From an uncultured Desulfobacteraceae bacterium (GTDB lineage Bacteria; Desulfobacterota; Desulfobacteria; Desulfobacterales; Desulfatirhabdiaceae), in contig CAJBLH010000246.1 of assembly GCA_903953895.1 (NCBI GenBank), positions 1-64,000 on the forward strand: a stretch of DNA of 64,000 bases, given 5' to 3'. A program made the translations under genes and the position numbers. Below are positions 51,708 through 61,726 of the stretch, piece by piece; the first letter of the stretch is position 1; each line of letters opens with the position of its first letter. A model generated the notes under the pieces. The model was not told where the DNA came from, made no database searches, and saw nothing but the letters and a program-made list of their open reading frames with translations.

Positions 51708-53801
51708 ATGGATGAAATAAAGAATGACGCGCCTCAGTTAAAAGCGGATATCGGCCTCATCAGCGCATTGTCCATTGTGGTAGGCATGGTCCTTGGCGCA
51801 GGGGCATTCATGAAACCGGCGGCGGTCATGGCCGCATCGAGCGATTCCACATGGGCGTTCGCCGCATGGGTTGTCGGCGCCATCTTCAGCATGGCCGGCG
51901 GTCTGACACTGTGCGAGTTGGGCGTCCTGTTTCCGCGCACGGGCGGCGTCTATGTCTTTCTCGAAGAAACATACGGCGCCAGGATAGCCTATCTGTATGG
52001 ATGGATGTTGACCTTCATTTATGGGCCCGCCACAATTGGCGCCCTGTCCGGCTATTTCAGTTCCGTCTTCTGCCTGCTCTTCGGTGTTCCAGAACACTAT
52101 GTCGCTGTTATTGGGCTGGCGGCGATCTCTTTTGTGGTTTTCGTGAACAGCGTCGGTGTCAAGCAGGCAGGATACCTGCAGGTCGTGGCCACATTTTGTA
52201 AGCTGATTCCTCTTCTCCTGCTGGTCGTTTTCGGCCTGTGGAAAGGCAGCGGCCATGTTTTGAACATCGCCACCCACACCACTGCGGTCACTTCATTTTC
52301 ACTGGCCGTCATTGCCACACTTTTTGCCTATGACGGCTGGGCGCAAGTGGCATCCGTCGCCGGTGAAATGAAAAACCCCGGCAAGATTCTTCCCCAGGCC
52401 ATCATCGGGGGGCTTGTTTTTCTGTCCGCCGTTTACATTCTGATCAACATTGCCATCATCAAGGTGCTTTCTCCGGCCCAGATGGTTTCTCTGGGACATG
52501 ATGCATCCTCGATCGCCGCACAGAAACTTTTCGGGCTCTATGGCGGCAATCTGGTTTCGGTCGGCATCATGATCTCGATCATCGGCGGCCTGAATGGTTA
52601 CATCATGACCCTGTCGCGCATTGTATTCACCATGGCCGAGCGCAATCAACTGCCTGTCTCCGGGGTCTGGAAAAAGATTGAGACAGACAGCAATACCCCC
52701 GTCAATGCGGCCCTGCTCCTGGCGGTTCTGGCGTTTATCTATCTGCAGGTTCTGGATGCCGACCGTCTGTCGGACATCGCCATGTTTGCCATCTGGATAT
52801 TTTATCTGCTCAGTTTCATCGCTGTTTTTATCGCTCGTAAACAAATGCCTCAGGCACTGCGCAGTTATAAAGTGCCCTTGTATCCGTTGACGCCGTTGAT
52901 TGCAGTCGGCGGCGCCCTCTACATCATATACGGCATGTGCATAAGCCACCCTTTATACGCCGTTGTTTCCGTAGGGCTCACACTGGCTGGAATTCCGGTA
53001 TTGTATTTGATAACGCACAGGCTGCCAAGGTTCCACGGATTTGCCTTCAGCAAAAAATACGTTGTTCTGTCGGCGGCTTTCTTTGCCTGCGGCGCACTCC
53101 TTCTCTTCCCGCAGATAAAAGATACCCGGCCGGTGCTGCGGGTGGCTGTTGAAACATCCAATCCGCCCATCGCCTTCGAGGATGAAACCGGCAAACCGGC
53201 CGGGCTTGACATCGATATCATCGAGGCGGTCGCCCATGAGATGGGATATCGGGTTTCTTTTCGCGCGACAGCTTTCAGCTTTCTCTTTTCGGCATTGGAA
53301 AACGATCTGGCCGATGTCGCCATCAGCGAATTGACGATTACGGAGGAACGAAAACGAATTGTCGATTTCACGAAAAGCTATCATCAAGGTACCCTGGCGC
53401 TGCTGGTCCGCACGGACAGCACGGCCGGAAATCTGGATGATCTGAGAGGAAAAGCGATCGGAGTCAAGAGTCGTTCCACCGGAGATTTTTATATGGAGAA
53501 ACACCCAGGATACACCCTCCGAAGGCTCAGCATTTTTCCGGATCTGGTGCAACTCTTCAATGAAGGCGTGATCGATGGCATTGTCTTCGATAAGCCGGTC
53601 ATTGAACAGTGGCTATCCCGGAATACTGTTTCCGGTCGTATGATCGATCTCGAAGGTGCGGAATCATATGGCGTCGCCTATCAGAAAACGAATCCCGATC
53701 TGGGTCGGAAACTTAACAAGGCCATCGATTCGATGGCGCAAAGCGGGAAGCTGGACGCTATTGTAAAAAAATGGCTGGTAGCCCCTTCAGATGGAAGATG
53801 A
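51708..53801 (+). CDS. Amino-acid permease (APC) fused to a periplasmic solute-binding domain
   Basis: The 697-residue product has an APC-superfamily permease (~1-440) with about twelve membrane helices (GMVLGAGAFMKPAAVMAA in helix 1, SFSLAVIATLFAYDGWAQV in helix 6), an extra helix (~450-468), then a family-3 solute-binding domain (~475-697: LRVAVETSNPPIAFEDE, AGLDIDIIEAVAHEMGY, DVAISELTITEERKRIVDF, LRGKAIGVKSRSTGDFY). Thirteen helices place the binding domain in the periplasm. APC carriers normally act without a binding protein, so this is unusual. There is no frame break at the junction. Ligand prediction (an amino acid) is inference. Confidence 0.88.
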   Translation: MDEIKNDAPQLKADIGLISALSIVVGMVLGAGAFMKPAAVMAASSDSTWAFAAWVVGAIFSMAGGLTLCELGVLFPRTGGVYVFLEETYGARIAYLYGWMLTFIYGPATIGALSGYFSSVFCLLFGVPEHYVAVIGLAAISFVVFVNSVGVKQAGYLQVVATFCKLIPLLLLVVFGLWKGSGHVLNIATHTTAVTSFSLAVIATLFAYDGWAQVASVAGEMKNPGKILPQAIIGGLVFLSAVYILINIAIIKVLSPAQMVSLGHDASSIAAQKLFGLYGGNLVSVGIMISIIGGLNGYIMTLSRIVFTMAERNQLPVSGVWKKIETDSNTPVNAALLLAVLAFIYLQVLDADRLSDIAMFAIWIFYLLSFIAVFIARKQMPQALRSYKVPLYPLTPLIAVGGALYIIYGMCISHPLYAVVSVGLTLAGIPVLYLITHRLPRFHGFAFSKKYVVLSAAFFACGALLLFPQIKDTRPVLRVAVETSNPPIAFEDETGKPAGLDIDIIEAVAHEMGYRVSFRATAFSFLFSALENDLADVAISELTITEERKRIVDFTKSYHQGTLALLVRTDSTAGNLDDLRGKAIGVKSRSTGDFYMEKHPGYTLRRLSIFPDLVQLFNEGVIDGIVFDKPVIEQWLSRNTVSGRMIDLEGAESYGVAYQKTNPDLGRKLNKAIDSMAQSGKLDAIVKKWLVAPSDGR

Positions 53802-53858
53802 ATATAACCGGAATGACCAACCGGACCGACCTGCTCGAATGTCATGGATATCATCTGT

Positions 53859-53963
53859 TATAGACATTCAGAAAAATAATTTCGCGGCGTTATCGGTCGG
53901 AGATATACTACAGTATAATCTCCTCCCTGCTGCCTTGCGAAATGAATTTTCTGAAAGTCTATA
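53859..53963. mobile_element. MITE-like element, copy 2 (105 bp)
   Basis: It has the same orientation and length as copy 1, with three base differences. Terminal repeats are TATAGACATTCAGAAAA and TTTTCTGAAAGTCTATA. It lies between the converging permease-fusion and chemoreceptor genes and may act as their shared 3' end. Confidence 0.8.
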
Positions 53964-53992
53964 GATCGTCGGTTAAAGGTGACGGATGCGGC

Positions 53993-55888
53993 TTAGAACT
54001 CCTTGAAATCATTCTCATCCATGGGGATGATATCGTCGGGATGAACTTGTCTGGCCCTGTTGCGTGTCGGGATTCTTCCCTTTACAGGTCTTTTTGATAC
54101 GGCCAGCGCGTTTCGGGGCAATTGCCTTGTTTGTGCAGCGTTTTTCGGGCGTCTGGCAGTATGAAAATTGTCGGTTGGTACTACGGTATTTCCTCTGACC
54201 ATCGCAGACAGTTCATTGACGAATGACTTCATCTCTTCTGCCTGCGCATTCAATTCTTCAGATGCAGCAGCCGATTCCTCGGCGGTTGCCGCATTCTGCT
54301 GGGTGACCTTATCCATTTCAATTACCGCGATGTTCACCTGTTCGATCCCTTGAGACTGCTCAGAAGATGCAATCGCGATTTCACCTACCAACTCGCCGAC
54401 TTTGCGGGTGCTGCCGGCCACTTCCCTGAAGGCGTCATTGGTTGTTTTTACCAGCGTGGTTCCATCCGTGATCTTTTTTACAGTTCCTTCAATCAAAACC
54501 GCCGTATTTTTGGCTGCATCCGCGGCGCGCATGGCCAGATTCCGTACCTCGTCGGCCACAACCGCAAATCCGGCGCCGGCTTCCCCGGCTCTGGCGGCCT
54601 CCACAGCGGCATTTAATGCCAGAAGATTGGTCTGAAAAGCAATCTCATCGATGGTCTTGATGATTCTTGAGGTTTCTTCACTGGCTTTCGAGATTTCCTG
54701 CATGGAGGTAGTCAGTTGGCTCATGGATGCATCGGCCTTATTCACCACTTCCCTGGCCTCTTTCATGAGGGCGTTTGCCTGGGAGGCGTTTTCGGCGTTC
54801 TGCTTGGTCATGGAGGATATTTCCTCCAGCGACGCCGATGTCTCTTCTACGGATGCCGCCTGCTGAGAAGAGCCTTCAGCCAGAGTCTGACTGGCCAATG
54901 AAAGTTGGCCCGACGCATCCGAAACCTGTTCGTGTGAGGCAGTGAGTCCGTGAATCGTCCGACTCAGGGTTTTGACAAGCTTGCGAACTTGAAAAAAGCT
55001 GATGACAACCATGACAAACCCTATGATCACAGTTACCATAAGGGTTGGCAGAATAGTGCTTTCCAACGTTTGCTCTATCAGATTGCGTTCTTTTCCGACA
55101 AAGAACATGCCGACAATCTTTCCGTCCATATCTTTCATGGGCCAGTAACAGGCATCATAATTTTTTCCCATGACGCTGTTGATATTCAGAAAAAAATCCC
55201 CTTTCTTAAGAACCGTTTCGATTACCTGGGGGTTATCCATTTTGGTGCCGACAGCCCGTTTTCCATCTTTTAAAATAGTGGTTGCAATACGCAGATCGCC
55301 TTGAAATATCGTACACTCCATGCCGTATTTACTTTTGATTTCATCAACAAAGGCTTCTGATGAAAGATCGAATCCCGCGGTCACGGTGCCGATCACCAGA
55401 TTTCCCTTTCGGATGGGACTCCCCGCCCGCAGGGAAAATTTGACCACTGTTCCTTCTTCGATATTTGTCGATGCTTGACCGGAAAGGGATTTTTTGACAT
55501 TGATCTGCGATAGAACACTGTCTCCGGTTTTATCCGAGTGTCCCCTTCCCAGTACGTTGCCGTCCTTGTCTGCAATGGTGAGAACCGAAACCTGGCGGGT
55601 CTTTACATACCCCTTGCTCATACCCTGAACAGCAGCCTTGTCTGCCAGCTCCACCGCCGAAACCAGATGCTGGTTTTCCGATAGAATAGCGGCGGTAATA
55701 ACGGCCTTATCCTTTAGATCGTTTACATGTCTTTGAACCAGCTCCATCATTTTTTGGGTCTCTAACCGACCCTGCATATTCAGGCCGCGATTCAGCATGA
55801 AATAGCTCGTTCCATAAACAACGCCTCCAACCAGTACGGCTGTAATGACAATCAAACTAATGATTTTTCCGAATAATGAAAATCTCAT
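53993..55888 (-). CDS. Methyl-accepting chemotaxis protein with Cache-type sensor
   Basis: The 631-residue receptor has AGGAGA before its ATG, a membrane segment (~10-32), a periplasmic Cache3-Cache2-like ligand domain (~35-275), a second segment (~280-305), a long coiled coil without an obvious canonical HAMP, and the signalling hairpin with the tip [21 protein letters not shown] (~400-420; first 20 residues [20 protein letters not shown]). Methylation helices flank it. The last residues, DENDFKEF, end in an acidic/aromatic tail that may tether adaptor enzymes. It lies back-to-back with the lactate operon, so lactate or another organic acid is a candidate signal. Confidence 0.92.
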   Translation of the reverse strand: MRFSLFGKIISLIVITAVLVGGVVYGTSYFMLNRGLNMQGRLETQKMMELVQRHVNDLKDKAVITAAILSENQHLVSAVELADKAAVQGMSKGYVKTRQVSVLTIADKDGNVLGRGHSDKTGDSVLSQINVKKSLSGQASTNIEEGTVVKFSLRAGSPIRKGNLVIGTVTAGFDLSSEAFVDEIKSKYGMECTIFQGDLRIATTILKDGKRAVGTKMDNPQVIETVLKKGDFFLNINSVMGKNYDACYWPMKDMDGKIVGMFFVGKERNLIEQTLESTILPTLMVTVIIGFVMVVISFFQVRKLVKTLSRTIHGLTASHEQVSDASGQLSLASQTLAEGSSQQAASVEETSASLEEISSMTKQNAENASQANALMKEAREVVNKADASMSQLTTSMQEISKASEETSRIIKTIDEIAFQTNLLALNAAVEAARAGEAGAGFAVVADEVRNLAMRAADAAKNTAVLIEGTVKKITDGTTLVKTTNDAFREVAGSTRKVGELVGEIAIASSEQSQGIEQVNIAVIEMDKVTQQNAATAEESAAASEELNAQAEEMKSFVNELSAMVRGNTVVPTDNFHTARRPKNAAQTRQLPRNALAVSKRPVKGRIPTRNRARQVHPDDIIPMDENDFKEF

Positions 55889-55921
55889 GTGCTATCTCCT
55901 GCGCGATGTTGATTGAATCAC

Positions 55922-56026
55922 TATAGACTTTCAAAAAATTCATTTCGCAAGGCAGCAGGGAGGAGATTACACTGTAGTATATCTCCGACCGATAACGCCG
56001 CGAAATTATTTTTTTGATGATAACAT
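55922..56026. mobile_element. MITE-like element, copy 3 (inverted, one end degraded)
   Basis: It begins with TATAGACTTTCAAAAAATT and carries the internal sequence of copies 1 and 2 in reverse orientation. The last ~12 bases no longer match the terminal repeat. It starts 33 bp upstream of the chemoreceptor ATG, where it may affect that gene's promoter. Confidence 0.75.
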
Positions 56027-56140
56027 GAACTGAATAACTTTCCAATTATCAAAATAAAATCTTTGATTCTTGGTGGGTGAAGTTAAAACCAAGCCCACGG
56101 TGAACGATTACATCTGGTCAGGCGTCATGAATATTTCTTA

Positions 56141-56200
56141 TATAGACTATCAGAAAATTCATTGTCATACTGTAATATGGTATGTCCATAAGCCATAATT
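56141..56200. mobile_element. MITE-like remnant upstream of lctP
   Basis: TATAGACTATCAGAAAATT matches the terminal repeat of copy 3, followed by a shortened, diverged interior (CATACTGTAATATGG). It is an internally deleted copy. It lies about 150 bp upstream of the lctP promoter. Confidence 0.5.
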
Positions 56201-56292
56201 CTGAAAAAATAATATTATCTGGTCTTTATCTATAAATATTATTCAATAAATACTGGCATGTAAAATTAATTTGGTAAAGTAAATAAATGGTA

Positions 56293-56343
56293 TTGACAAA
56301 TCTTAAAATTATTTTTATAAGCATATCAAAAATGGTAATACCA
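56293..56343 (+). promoter_or_regulatory. lctP promoter with GntR-type operator
   Basis: TTGACA (56293-56298) and TATAAG (56316-56321) are 17 bp apart. Starting at about +6, TGGTAATACCA (56333-56343) matches the TGGTnnnACCA consensus of the FadR/LldR/PdhR branch of GntR regulators. A repressor bound there would cover the transcript start. The gntR gene at 60994 is the natural candidate. The 5' leader to the lctP ATG is about 155 nt and starts with a few short open frames. Confidence 0.75.
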
Positions 56344-56482
56344 ATTTATAACAAACCGGGTACCTTAACAGGAGGGCGACATGGTGTGGGCAATGGTTGT
56401 CAAATCGGCGGAAATATCCAATGGGTGCGATGTGTTGAATCAAAGGCGACACCCAAAAACAAATCAATATGGGGAGGTTTAA

Positions 56483-58186
56483 ATGTTCACTTGGACGCAA
56501 GTTTATACACCGGTCTTTGGAAACGTGCTTCTGTCAGCATTGGTCGCATCGATACCCGTCATTCTACTGCTGGGGCTTCTTGGTTTTGCGCACTTGAAAG
56601 CGCATTGGTGTGCGATTGCAGGGCTTCTGTCTTCGCTTGCCATTGCCGTCTTCGTTTACGGAATGCCTGGAAAACTCGCCCTGGCCTCTGCCGGCTATGG
56701 GGCGGCCTACGGTCTTTTACCGATCGGGTGGATCATTCTGGGCGCAATCTTCGTGTATGACATCACCGTGAAAACAGGTGATTTCGAGGTGGTCAAACAT
56801 TCAATTTCCGGCATTTCGGATGACCGCCGTATCCAGCTCCTGCTGATCGGTTTCAGCTTCGGTGCTTTCATCGAGGGGGCTGCCGGTTTTGGTACGCCGG
56901 TGGCGATTTCCGGTGCCATGCTGATCGGCCTGGGGTTTCGCCCCTTAAAGGCTGCGATCCTGGCGCTTATCGGAAACACGGCGCCGGTGGCCTACGGCGC
57001 GCTGGGGATTCCGATCATCACACTTGCCAAGGTCACGGGGCTGGATGAAATGGCCCTCAGTCAGATGGTCGGAAGGCAGTTGCCGATATTCTCACTCATC
57101 GTTCCTTTCTGGCTGATCTGGGCCATGGCCGGCCGCAAGAAGATGATGGAAGTCTGGCCTGCCTGCCTGACATGCGGACTCAGCTTTGCCATCACGCAGT
57201 ACGTTGTCAGCAACTTCATCGGGCCATCTCTGGTGGATATCCTGGGTTCTGTGATTTCGATGGGTTCAACACTGGTTCTGCTGAAATTCTGGAAGCCCAA
57301 AACGAGCTGGCACTTCGATCATGAAACAAAGGAAGGGCGCCAGGCCGATGCCGATGCACGGCCGGATCAAACTGTCGGTCAGGTCGCCAGAGCCTGGATG
57401 CCGTGGGCCATGCTGTGCGTCTTTGTGTTCGCGTGGGGGTACCCGGCGTTCAAGACTTTTTTGAATGGCGGCGCCAAGGGAAGCGAAAATTTCCTGATGG
57501 GTGTATCCAGCGTCAGTTTCCCGATCCCATATCTCGATAAGGCTGTTATAAAGGTAGCCCCGGTTGTCGCCAAACAGACGGCCGAAGGGGCGGTTTATGT
57601 TTTCAACTGGCTGTCTGCCACCGGAACGAGTCTCATATTGGTGGGTGTCATCAGCGCTCTGCTTCTGGGGCTTTCGTTAGGCGAACTCGTCAATGTCTTT
57701 CTCGGTACGTTGAAACGCATCCGGATATCGCTTCTGACAATCACCGCCATGCTGGGGCTTGGCTTTACGACGCGTTACTCGGGCCTCGATGCAACCATGG
57801 GTCTGGCGTTTGCATCAACCGGATTTCTCTTTCCATTTTTTTCCCCCCTTCTGGGCTGGCTGGGTGTAGCGCTTACCGGCAGTGACACCTCATCGAACGT
57901 TCTCTTCGGGGGGCTTCAAAAAATCAGCGCCGAAGCGCTGGGTATCAATCCGATCCTTTCCTGCGCCGCCAACAGCAGCGGCGGGGTGATGGGCAAGATG
58001 ATCGATGCGCAAAGTATTGTTGTCGCAGGTGTGGCAACCGGCCAGCAGGGCCATGAAGGAGAGATTCTGCGGGGTGTTTTCTGGCACAGTATCGCACTGG
58101 CCTCACTGGTCGGTGTGGTGGTTTTCCTGCAGGCCTATGTATTCCCCTGGATGATTCCTGCAGTCGTGTCGGCAGTCGTCAAATGA
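56483..58186 (+). CDS. lctP: L-lactate permease
   Basis: The 567-residue membrane protein has GGGGAGG before its ATG and about thirteen to fourteen hydrophobic helices, with LctP-family segments such as [20 protein letters not shown] (~125-144), [18 protein letters not shown] and [14 protein letters not shown]. It imports lactate (or glycolate) with protons. It is first in a rightward operon: glcD starts 53 bp after its stop, then glcF and gntR. Sulfate reducers use lactate as a main electron donor, so this may be a primary carbon-uptake unit. Length and motifs are regular. Confidence 0.95.
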   Translation: MFTWTQVYTPVFGNVLLSALVASIPVILLLGLLGFAHLKAHWCAIAGLLSSLAIAVFVYGMPGKLALASAGYGAAYGLLPIGWIILGAIFVYDITVKTGDFEVVKHSISGISDDRRIQLLLIGFSFGAFIEGAAGFGTPVAISGAMLIGLGFRPLKAAILALIGNTAPVAYGALGIPIITLAKVTGLDEMALSQMVGRQLPIFSLIVPFWLIWAMAGRKKMMEVWPACLTCGLSFAITQYVVSNFIGPSLVDILGSVISMGSTLVLLKFWKPKTSWHFDHETKEGRQADADARPDQTVGQVARAWMPWAMLCVFVFAWGYPAFKTFLNGGAKGSENFLMGVSSVSFPIPYLDKAVIKVAPVVAKQTAEGAVYVFNWLSATGTSLILVGVISALLLGLSLGELVNVFLGTLKRIRISLLTITAMLGLGFTTRYSGLDATMGLAFASTGFLFPFFSPLLGWLGVALTGSDTSSNVLFGGLQKISAEALGINPILSCAANSSGGVMGKMIDAQSIVVAGVATGQQGHEGEILRGVFWHSIALASLVGVVVFLQAYVFPWMIPAVVSAVVK

Positions 58187-58200
58187 TATGTGATATGAAC

Positions 58201-58223
58201 AATGAATTTTCTGAAAGTCTATA
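58201..58223. mobile_element. MITE-like terminal remnant between lctP and glcD
   Basis: AATGAATTTTCTGAAAGTCTATA equals the right end of copies 1 and 2 (23 bases, shown here as ending in GAAAGTCTATA). The ribosome site of glcD (AAAGG) starts only two to three bases after it, so the remnant sits in the operon's leader spacing. Confidence 0.65.
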
Positions 58224-58239
58224 GAAAGGCGAAGAATTC

Positions 58240-59613
58240 ATGAACCCATCTTTCATCAAAGAATTGCAGGCCATTGTCGGCCAACAATATACTCTGTCCG
58301 ACCGGGAGTCGCTGGCAGTTTACGGTTATGACGCCACCCCGGAGCTGGAGAGCCGTCCGGGGGTCGTCCTGATGCCCGGATCATCCGATGAAATCGCCCG
58401 CATCATGCGCCTGTGTCATGGGGCCGGCATCAGCGTCACACCCCGTGGATCGGGCACAAATCTGTCAGGCGGCTCGATTGCTGGCAGTGAAGGTGTTGTG
58501 GTTCAGACCAGCCGGTTGAACCGGATCATCGAAGTGGACGAAGAAAACCTGACCGCCACAGTCGAACCGGGGGTGATCACCAGCGCCCTGCACCGCGAGG
58601 TGGAGGCAAGAGGCCTCTTCTATCCGCCTGATCCGGGCAGCATGAACATCTCCACTATGGGGGGCAATGTGGCCGAGAATTCGGGCGGTTTACGCGGACT
58701 GAAATATGGCGTCACAGCCAATTATGTCATGGGGCTGGAGACGATTCTTGCCGACGGAAGCCTGCTGCATACCGGGGGTAAGGTGGTGAAAGATGTCGCC
58801 GGATACTGCCTCAATCCCCTTCTGGTATCCTCAGAAGGCACCCTTGGATTTTTTACCGGCATCACCGTCAAGCTGATTCCCAAACCTCAGGTCAAGACCA
58901 CGATGCTGGCGCATTTTCCGGAGATGCGTCAGGCGGCCCTGACGGTTTCGGCCATCATTGCGGCCAAAGTGATCCCCGCCACCCTGGAATTCCTCGACAA
59001 GGTCACCATCAAATGCGTTGAAGACTATGCTCATGTCGGGCTGCCGCTGGATGTGGATGCTGTCCTGCTGATCGAGGTGGACGGCCACCCGGTTGTGGTG
59101 GCGGAAGAGGCCGCCGCTGTGGAGGCGATCTGCAGAAAACATGGATGTTCTTTCTTTCAGACAGCCAAAAACGCCGATGAAGCGCTCAATCTGGCCACTG
59201 CCCGGCGCACAGCACTTTCGGCTCTGGCGCGGTTGAAGCCGACCACCATTTTAGAGGACGCCACCGTACCGCGGAGCTGCATTGCCGCCATGCTGAAGGT
59301 CATTCAGGATTCCGCCAAAAAACACAATGTCACGATCGGTACATTCGGTCATGCTGGCGACGGCAATCTGCATCCCACCTGCCTTACCGACGAGCGGGAC
59401 AAAGATGAAATCGCCCGGGCCCACAAGGCTTTCGATGAGATATTCGATGCCGCCATATCCATGGGTGGCACCATCACCGGAGAGCATGGCGTGGGGATGG
59501 CCAAGAAGAAATACCTGCCAAGACTCGTTGGCGAATCGGGTATCCGGGTTATGCGGGGGATCAAGCAGGCATTCGATCCCAAAGGGATACTGAATCCGGG
59601 GAAAATTTTTTAA
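58240..59613 (+). CDS. glcD: FAD-dependent glycolate/D-lactate dehydrogenase subunit (GlcD)
   Basis: The 457-residue flavoprotein has the PCMH-type FAD domain (PRGSGTNLSGGSIAG, ~71-85; GGNVAENSGGLRGLKYG) and a C-terminal substrate domain with FGHAGDGNLHP and ITGEHGVGMAKKKYL. It oxidises a 2-hydroxy acid (glycolate or D-lactate) and passes electrons to the Fe-S subunit encoded next. Here the lactate permease context argues for lactate. A MITE end lies just before its ribosome site. It should act with GlcF in a membrane-associated complex. Confidence 0.92.
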   Translation: MNPSFIKELQAIVGQQYTLSDRESLAVYGYDATPELESRPGVVLMPGSSDEIARIMRLCHGAGISVTPRGSGTNLSGGSIAGSEGVVVQTSRLNRIIEVDEENLTATVEPGVITSALHREVEARGLFYPPDPGSMNISTMGGNVAENSGGLRGLKYGVTANYVMGLETILADGSLLHTGGKVVKDVAGYCLNPLLVSSEGTLGFFTGITVKLIPKPQVKTTMLAHFPEMRQAALTVSAIIAAKVIPATLEFLDKVTIKCVEDYAHVGLPLDVDAVLLIEVDGHPVVVAEEAAAVEAICRKHGCSFFQTAKNADEALNLATARRTALSALARLKPTTILEDATVPRSCIAAMLKVIQDSAKKHNVTIGTFGHAGDGNLHPTCLTDERDKDEIARAHKAFDEIFDAAISMGGTITGEHGVGMAKKKYLPRLVGESGIRVMRGIKQAFDPKGILNPGKIF

Positions 59614-59629
59614 GTTGATATCAAGAATG

Positions 59630-59658
59630 CGTTGACCGTCAAAGGTCAACGGTCAACG
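59630..59658 (+). repeat. Alternative hairpins between glcD and glcF
   Basis: GTTGACC (59631-59637) can pair with either of two direct copies of GGTCAAC (59644-59650 or 59651-59657), giving two mutually exclusive stems. It lies 8-19 bases before the glcF ribosome site, so it may influence expression of glcF relative to glcD. Confidence 0.45.
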
Positions 59659-59676
59659 TTTAATCCGAGGATTACC

Positions 59677-60915
59677 ATGGACTACGTCAAACTGATAAAC
59701 TGTATGCGCTGTGGAATGTGCCTTCCCGCCTGCCCCACGTATAAGGAGACATTTCTTGAAACCGCCTCTCCCCGCGGCAGAGTCGCGCTGGTGCGAAAAC
59801 TTCAGGAAGGCGAGCTGGATCAGTCGGCGCGCCTCCTGGAATATCTGTCGCTTTGCATCGACTGTCAGGCCTGCGCCTCGTCCTGTCCCTGCGGCGTCAA
59901 TGCCGGCGAGCTGGTGGCCGAGTTCACCTGCGAGCGCAAAGCAGAAGACAGGCTCAGCTTTATGGAAGATCTTGTTCTACGCAAATTGCTGCCCCACCCG
60001 GACCGGCTGGAAGCAGCCATTGTGCCGATGCGCCTGTATCAGCGTATCGGGCTGCAAAAGCTGGTCAGAACCCTTGGCATCCTCAAGATGTTTCCCAAGC
60101 CGCTGGATCGGATGGAAGGGCTGCTGACCGATCTGCCCGAAAGACCGCTGCGACAGGTGATACAGGCAGATATGCCGGCCAGGGGCGCTGTGCGCGGAAC
60201 GATCGGGTTTTTTCTGGGATGTGTCATGAGTTTGATTTTCAGCGATGCCAGTCGTGCCACGATCAAGCTGCTGACCTTGCTTGGCTACCGGGTGATCACC
60301 CCGAAAAACCAGGTCTGCTGTGGTGCGCCCAACATGCTGTCAGGCGATCTGGCCGGCTTGAAAGATGCAGCCCGCAAAAATGTGAACATTTTCGGGGGCT
60401 TCGATCTGGATTTTATCGTCACCGACTGCGGCGGATGCGGGGCCGAGCTGAAAAAATACAGCCACCATCTCAATGAACCATCGGTTGCCTCATTCAGCAA
60501 CAAGGTGCGGGATATTTCACAGGTTCTGACGATGCATGCCGATGAACTGAAAGCGATCCTTACCCCGCTGCCACTGAAAGTCACTTACCATGACCCCTGC
60601 CATATCGCGCATTGTCAGGGGATTCGCAAGCAGCCGCGTGAGCTGCTTAATCTTGTGCCTGGCCTGAAATATACAGAACTGGAAAACGCCGATGCCTGCT
60701 GCGGCGGTGGCGGCACCTACAATATCGAAAAGCCGCAGATGGCGGATCTGATCCTGCGGCGAAAACTCGATACCATCCGGGCCACCGGGGCGGAAGTATT
60801 GGTGACCGGCAATCCCGGATGTCTGCTGCAGCTTAAAAAAGGTCTGATGGACCATTTGCCGCAGGTCAAGATCATGCATCTAACCGAACTGCTGGCAAAG
60901 AGCATCGGTGTTTGA
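59677..60915 (+). CDS. glcF: Glycolate/lactate oxidase iron-sulfur subunit (GlcF)
   Basis: Start at ATG 59677 with GAGG seven bases upstream; 412 residues. Two 4Fe-4S ferredoxin motifs (CMRCGMCLPACP, CIDCQACASSCP) are followed by two CCG-type cysteine-rich domains (VCCGAPNM, DCGGCGAEL; HDPCHIAHCQG, ADACCGGGGTYN) of the heterodisulfide-reductase-like kind. It carries electrons from GlcD to the membrane electron carriers. It directly follows glcD in the operon. Confidence 0.93.
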   Translation: MDYVKLINCMRCGMCLPACPTYKETFLETASPRGRVALVRKLQEGELDQSARLLEYLSLCIDCQACASSCPCGVNAGELVAEFTCERKAEDRLSFMEDLVLRKLLPHPDRLEAAIVPMRLYQRIGLQKLVRTLGILKMFPKPLDRMEGLLTDLPERPLRQVIQADMPARGAVRGTIGFFLGCVMSLIFSDASRATIKLLTLLGYRVITPKNQVCCGAPNMLSGDLAGLKDAARKNVNIFGGFDLDFIVTDCGGCGAELKKYSHHLNEPSVASFSNKVRDISQVLTMHADELKAILTPLPLKVTYHDPCHIAHCQGIRKQPRELLNLVPGLKYTELENADACCGGGGTYNIEKPQMADLILRRKLDTIRATGAEVLVTGNPGCLLQLKKGLMDHLPQVKIMHLTELLAKSIGV

Positions 60916-60927
60916 CCATCGTTTCGG

Positions 60928-60954
60928 TTGCGGAGCCGTCAAAAACATTATAAT
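60928..60954 (+). promoter_or_regulatory. Possible internal promoter before gntR
   Basis: A perfect TATAAT (60949-60954) is preceded by a poor -35 (TTGCGG at 60928, 15 bp away). It would give gntR a separate transcript from lctP-glcDF. Confidence 0.4.
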
Positions 60955-60993
60955 AGAAGGGGAAAACCGTTAACCTTTTTTTGACTGGTGCCC

Positions 60994-61719
60994 ATGAAAT
61001 TTCAACCGATCAAACCCAAGAAAGTATCCACCCAGATTGCAGATCAGATCCGCGCCTCGATTCTGAGCGGGGATTTTTCACCCGGCGACAAGCTGCCCCC
61101 GGAGCGGGAACTGGCGGAAATGTTTGGCGTATCGCGTCCGTCGGTGCGTGAGGCCCTGAACGCGCTGGCATCCTCAGGGCTGGTCAACTCGACTCAGGGA
61201 GGCGGCACGGTTGTGATGTCGCTGGTGGAAACATCCTCTGCCAATTCGCTGAGCGGGCTGATCCGCATGCAGCAGGACAGAGCGCTCGATGTCATTGAAG
61301 TTCGCAAATGCATGGAGTCCTGGACCGCCTTTTATGCCGCCCAACGGGCCCTGCCCGAGGATATCCGCCGCATGGAGACGATCGTTGCCGGCATGGAGAG
61401 CAATCTGGAAGGCTTTCTGCCATCCGAGGACCTGGACGCCAATTTCCATATCCTGATCGCCCGCGCTACGCATAACATTGTCTGGCTTCATCTGATGCAG
61501 AATCTGTTTGATGCCATGAAGGAATTCCAGCAATCGGTCTGGCGGGCGGTTTATATGACCGGCGACGATCACCACCTGCTCTACCAGCATCATCGCACCA
61601 TTTTCGAAGCCATCAAGGCCCGTGCTGCAGACACCGCCCGCGAAGCGATGATGGCGCATCTCACCTTTGCCGAACAGCGCAGCACGGTTTTTATTAAACA
61701 GAGTCTATCTCAGGCATAG
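60994..61719 (+). CDS. GntR/FadR-family regulator of the lactate module
   Basis: Starting at ATG 60994 (a GTG two codons earlier is also possible; neither has a ribosome site) gives 241 residues. The N-terminal winged helix-turn-helix (LPPERELAEMFGVSRPSVRE, ~27-46) is followed by an FCD ligand domain with its metal-binding helices (ANFHILIARATHN, LYQHHRTIFEAIKA). The FadR/LldR subgroup binds TGGTnnnACCA-type operators, one of which overlaps the lctP promoter. It therefore probably represses the operon until lactate, or a related acid, binds. It is the last gene of the module. Confidence 0.88.
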   Translation: MKFQPIKPKKVSTQIADQIRASILSGDFSPGDKLPPERELAEMFGVSRPSVREALNALASSGLVNSTQGGGTVVMSLVETSSANSLSGLIRMQQDRALDVIEVRKCMESWTAFYAAQRALPEDIRRMETIVAGMESNLEGFLPSEDLDANFHILIARATHNIVWLHLMQNLFDAMKEFQQSVWRAVYMTGDDHHLLYQHHRTIFEAIKARAADTAREAMMAHLTFAEQRSTVFIKQSLSQA

Positions 61720-61726
61720 CCGGTTC

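Noticed and set aside
60988-60993. GTG start two codons upstream in the GntR gene
   Set aside because: Cannot be excluded, but neither start has a ribosome site and the ATG agrees better with family starts.
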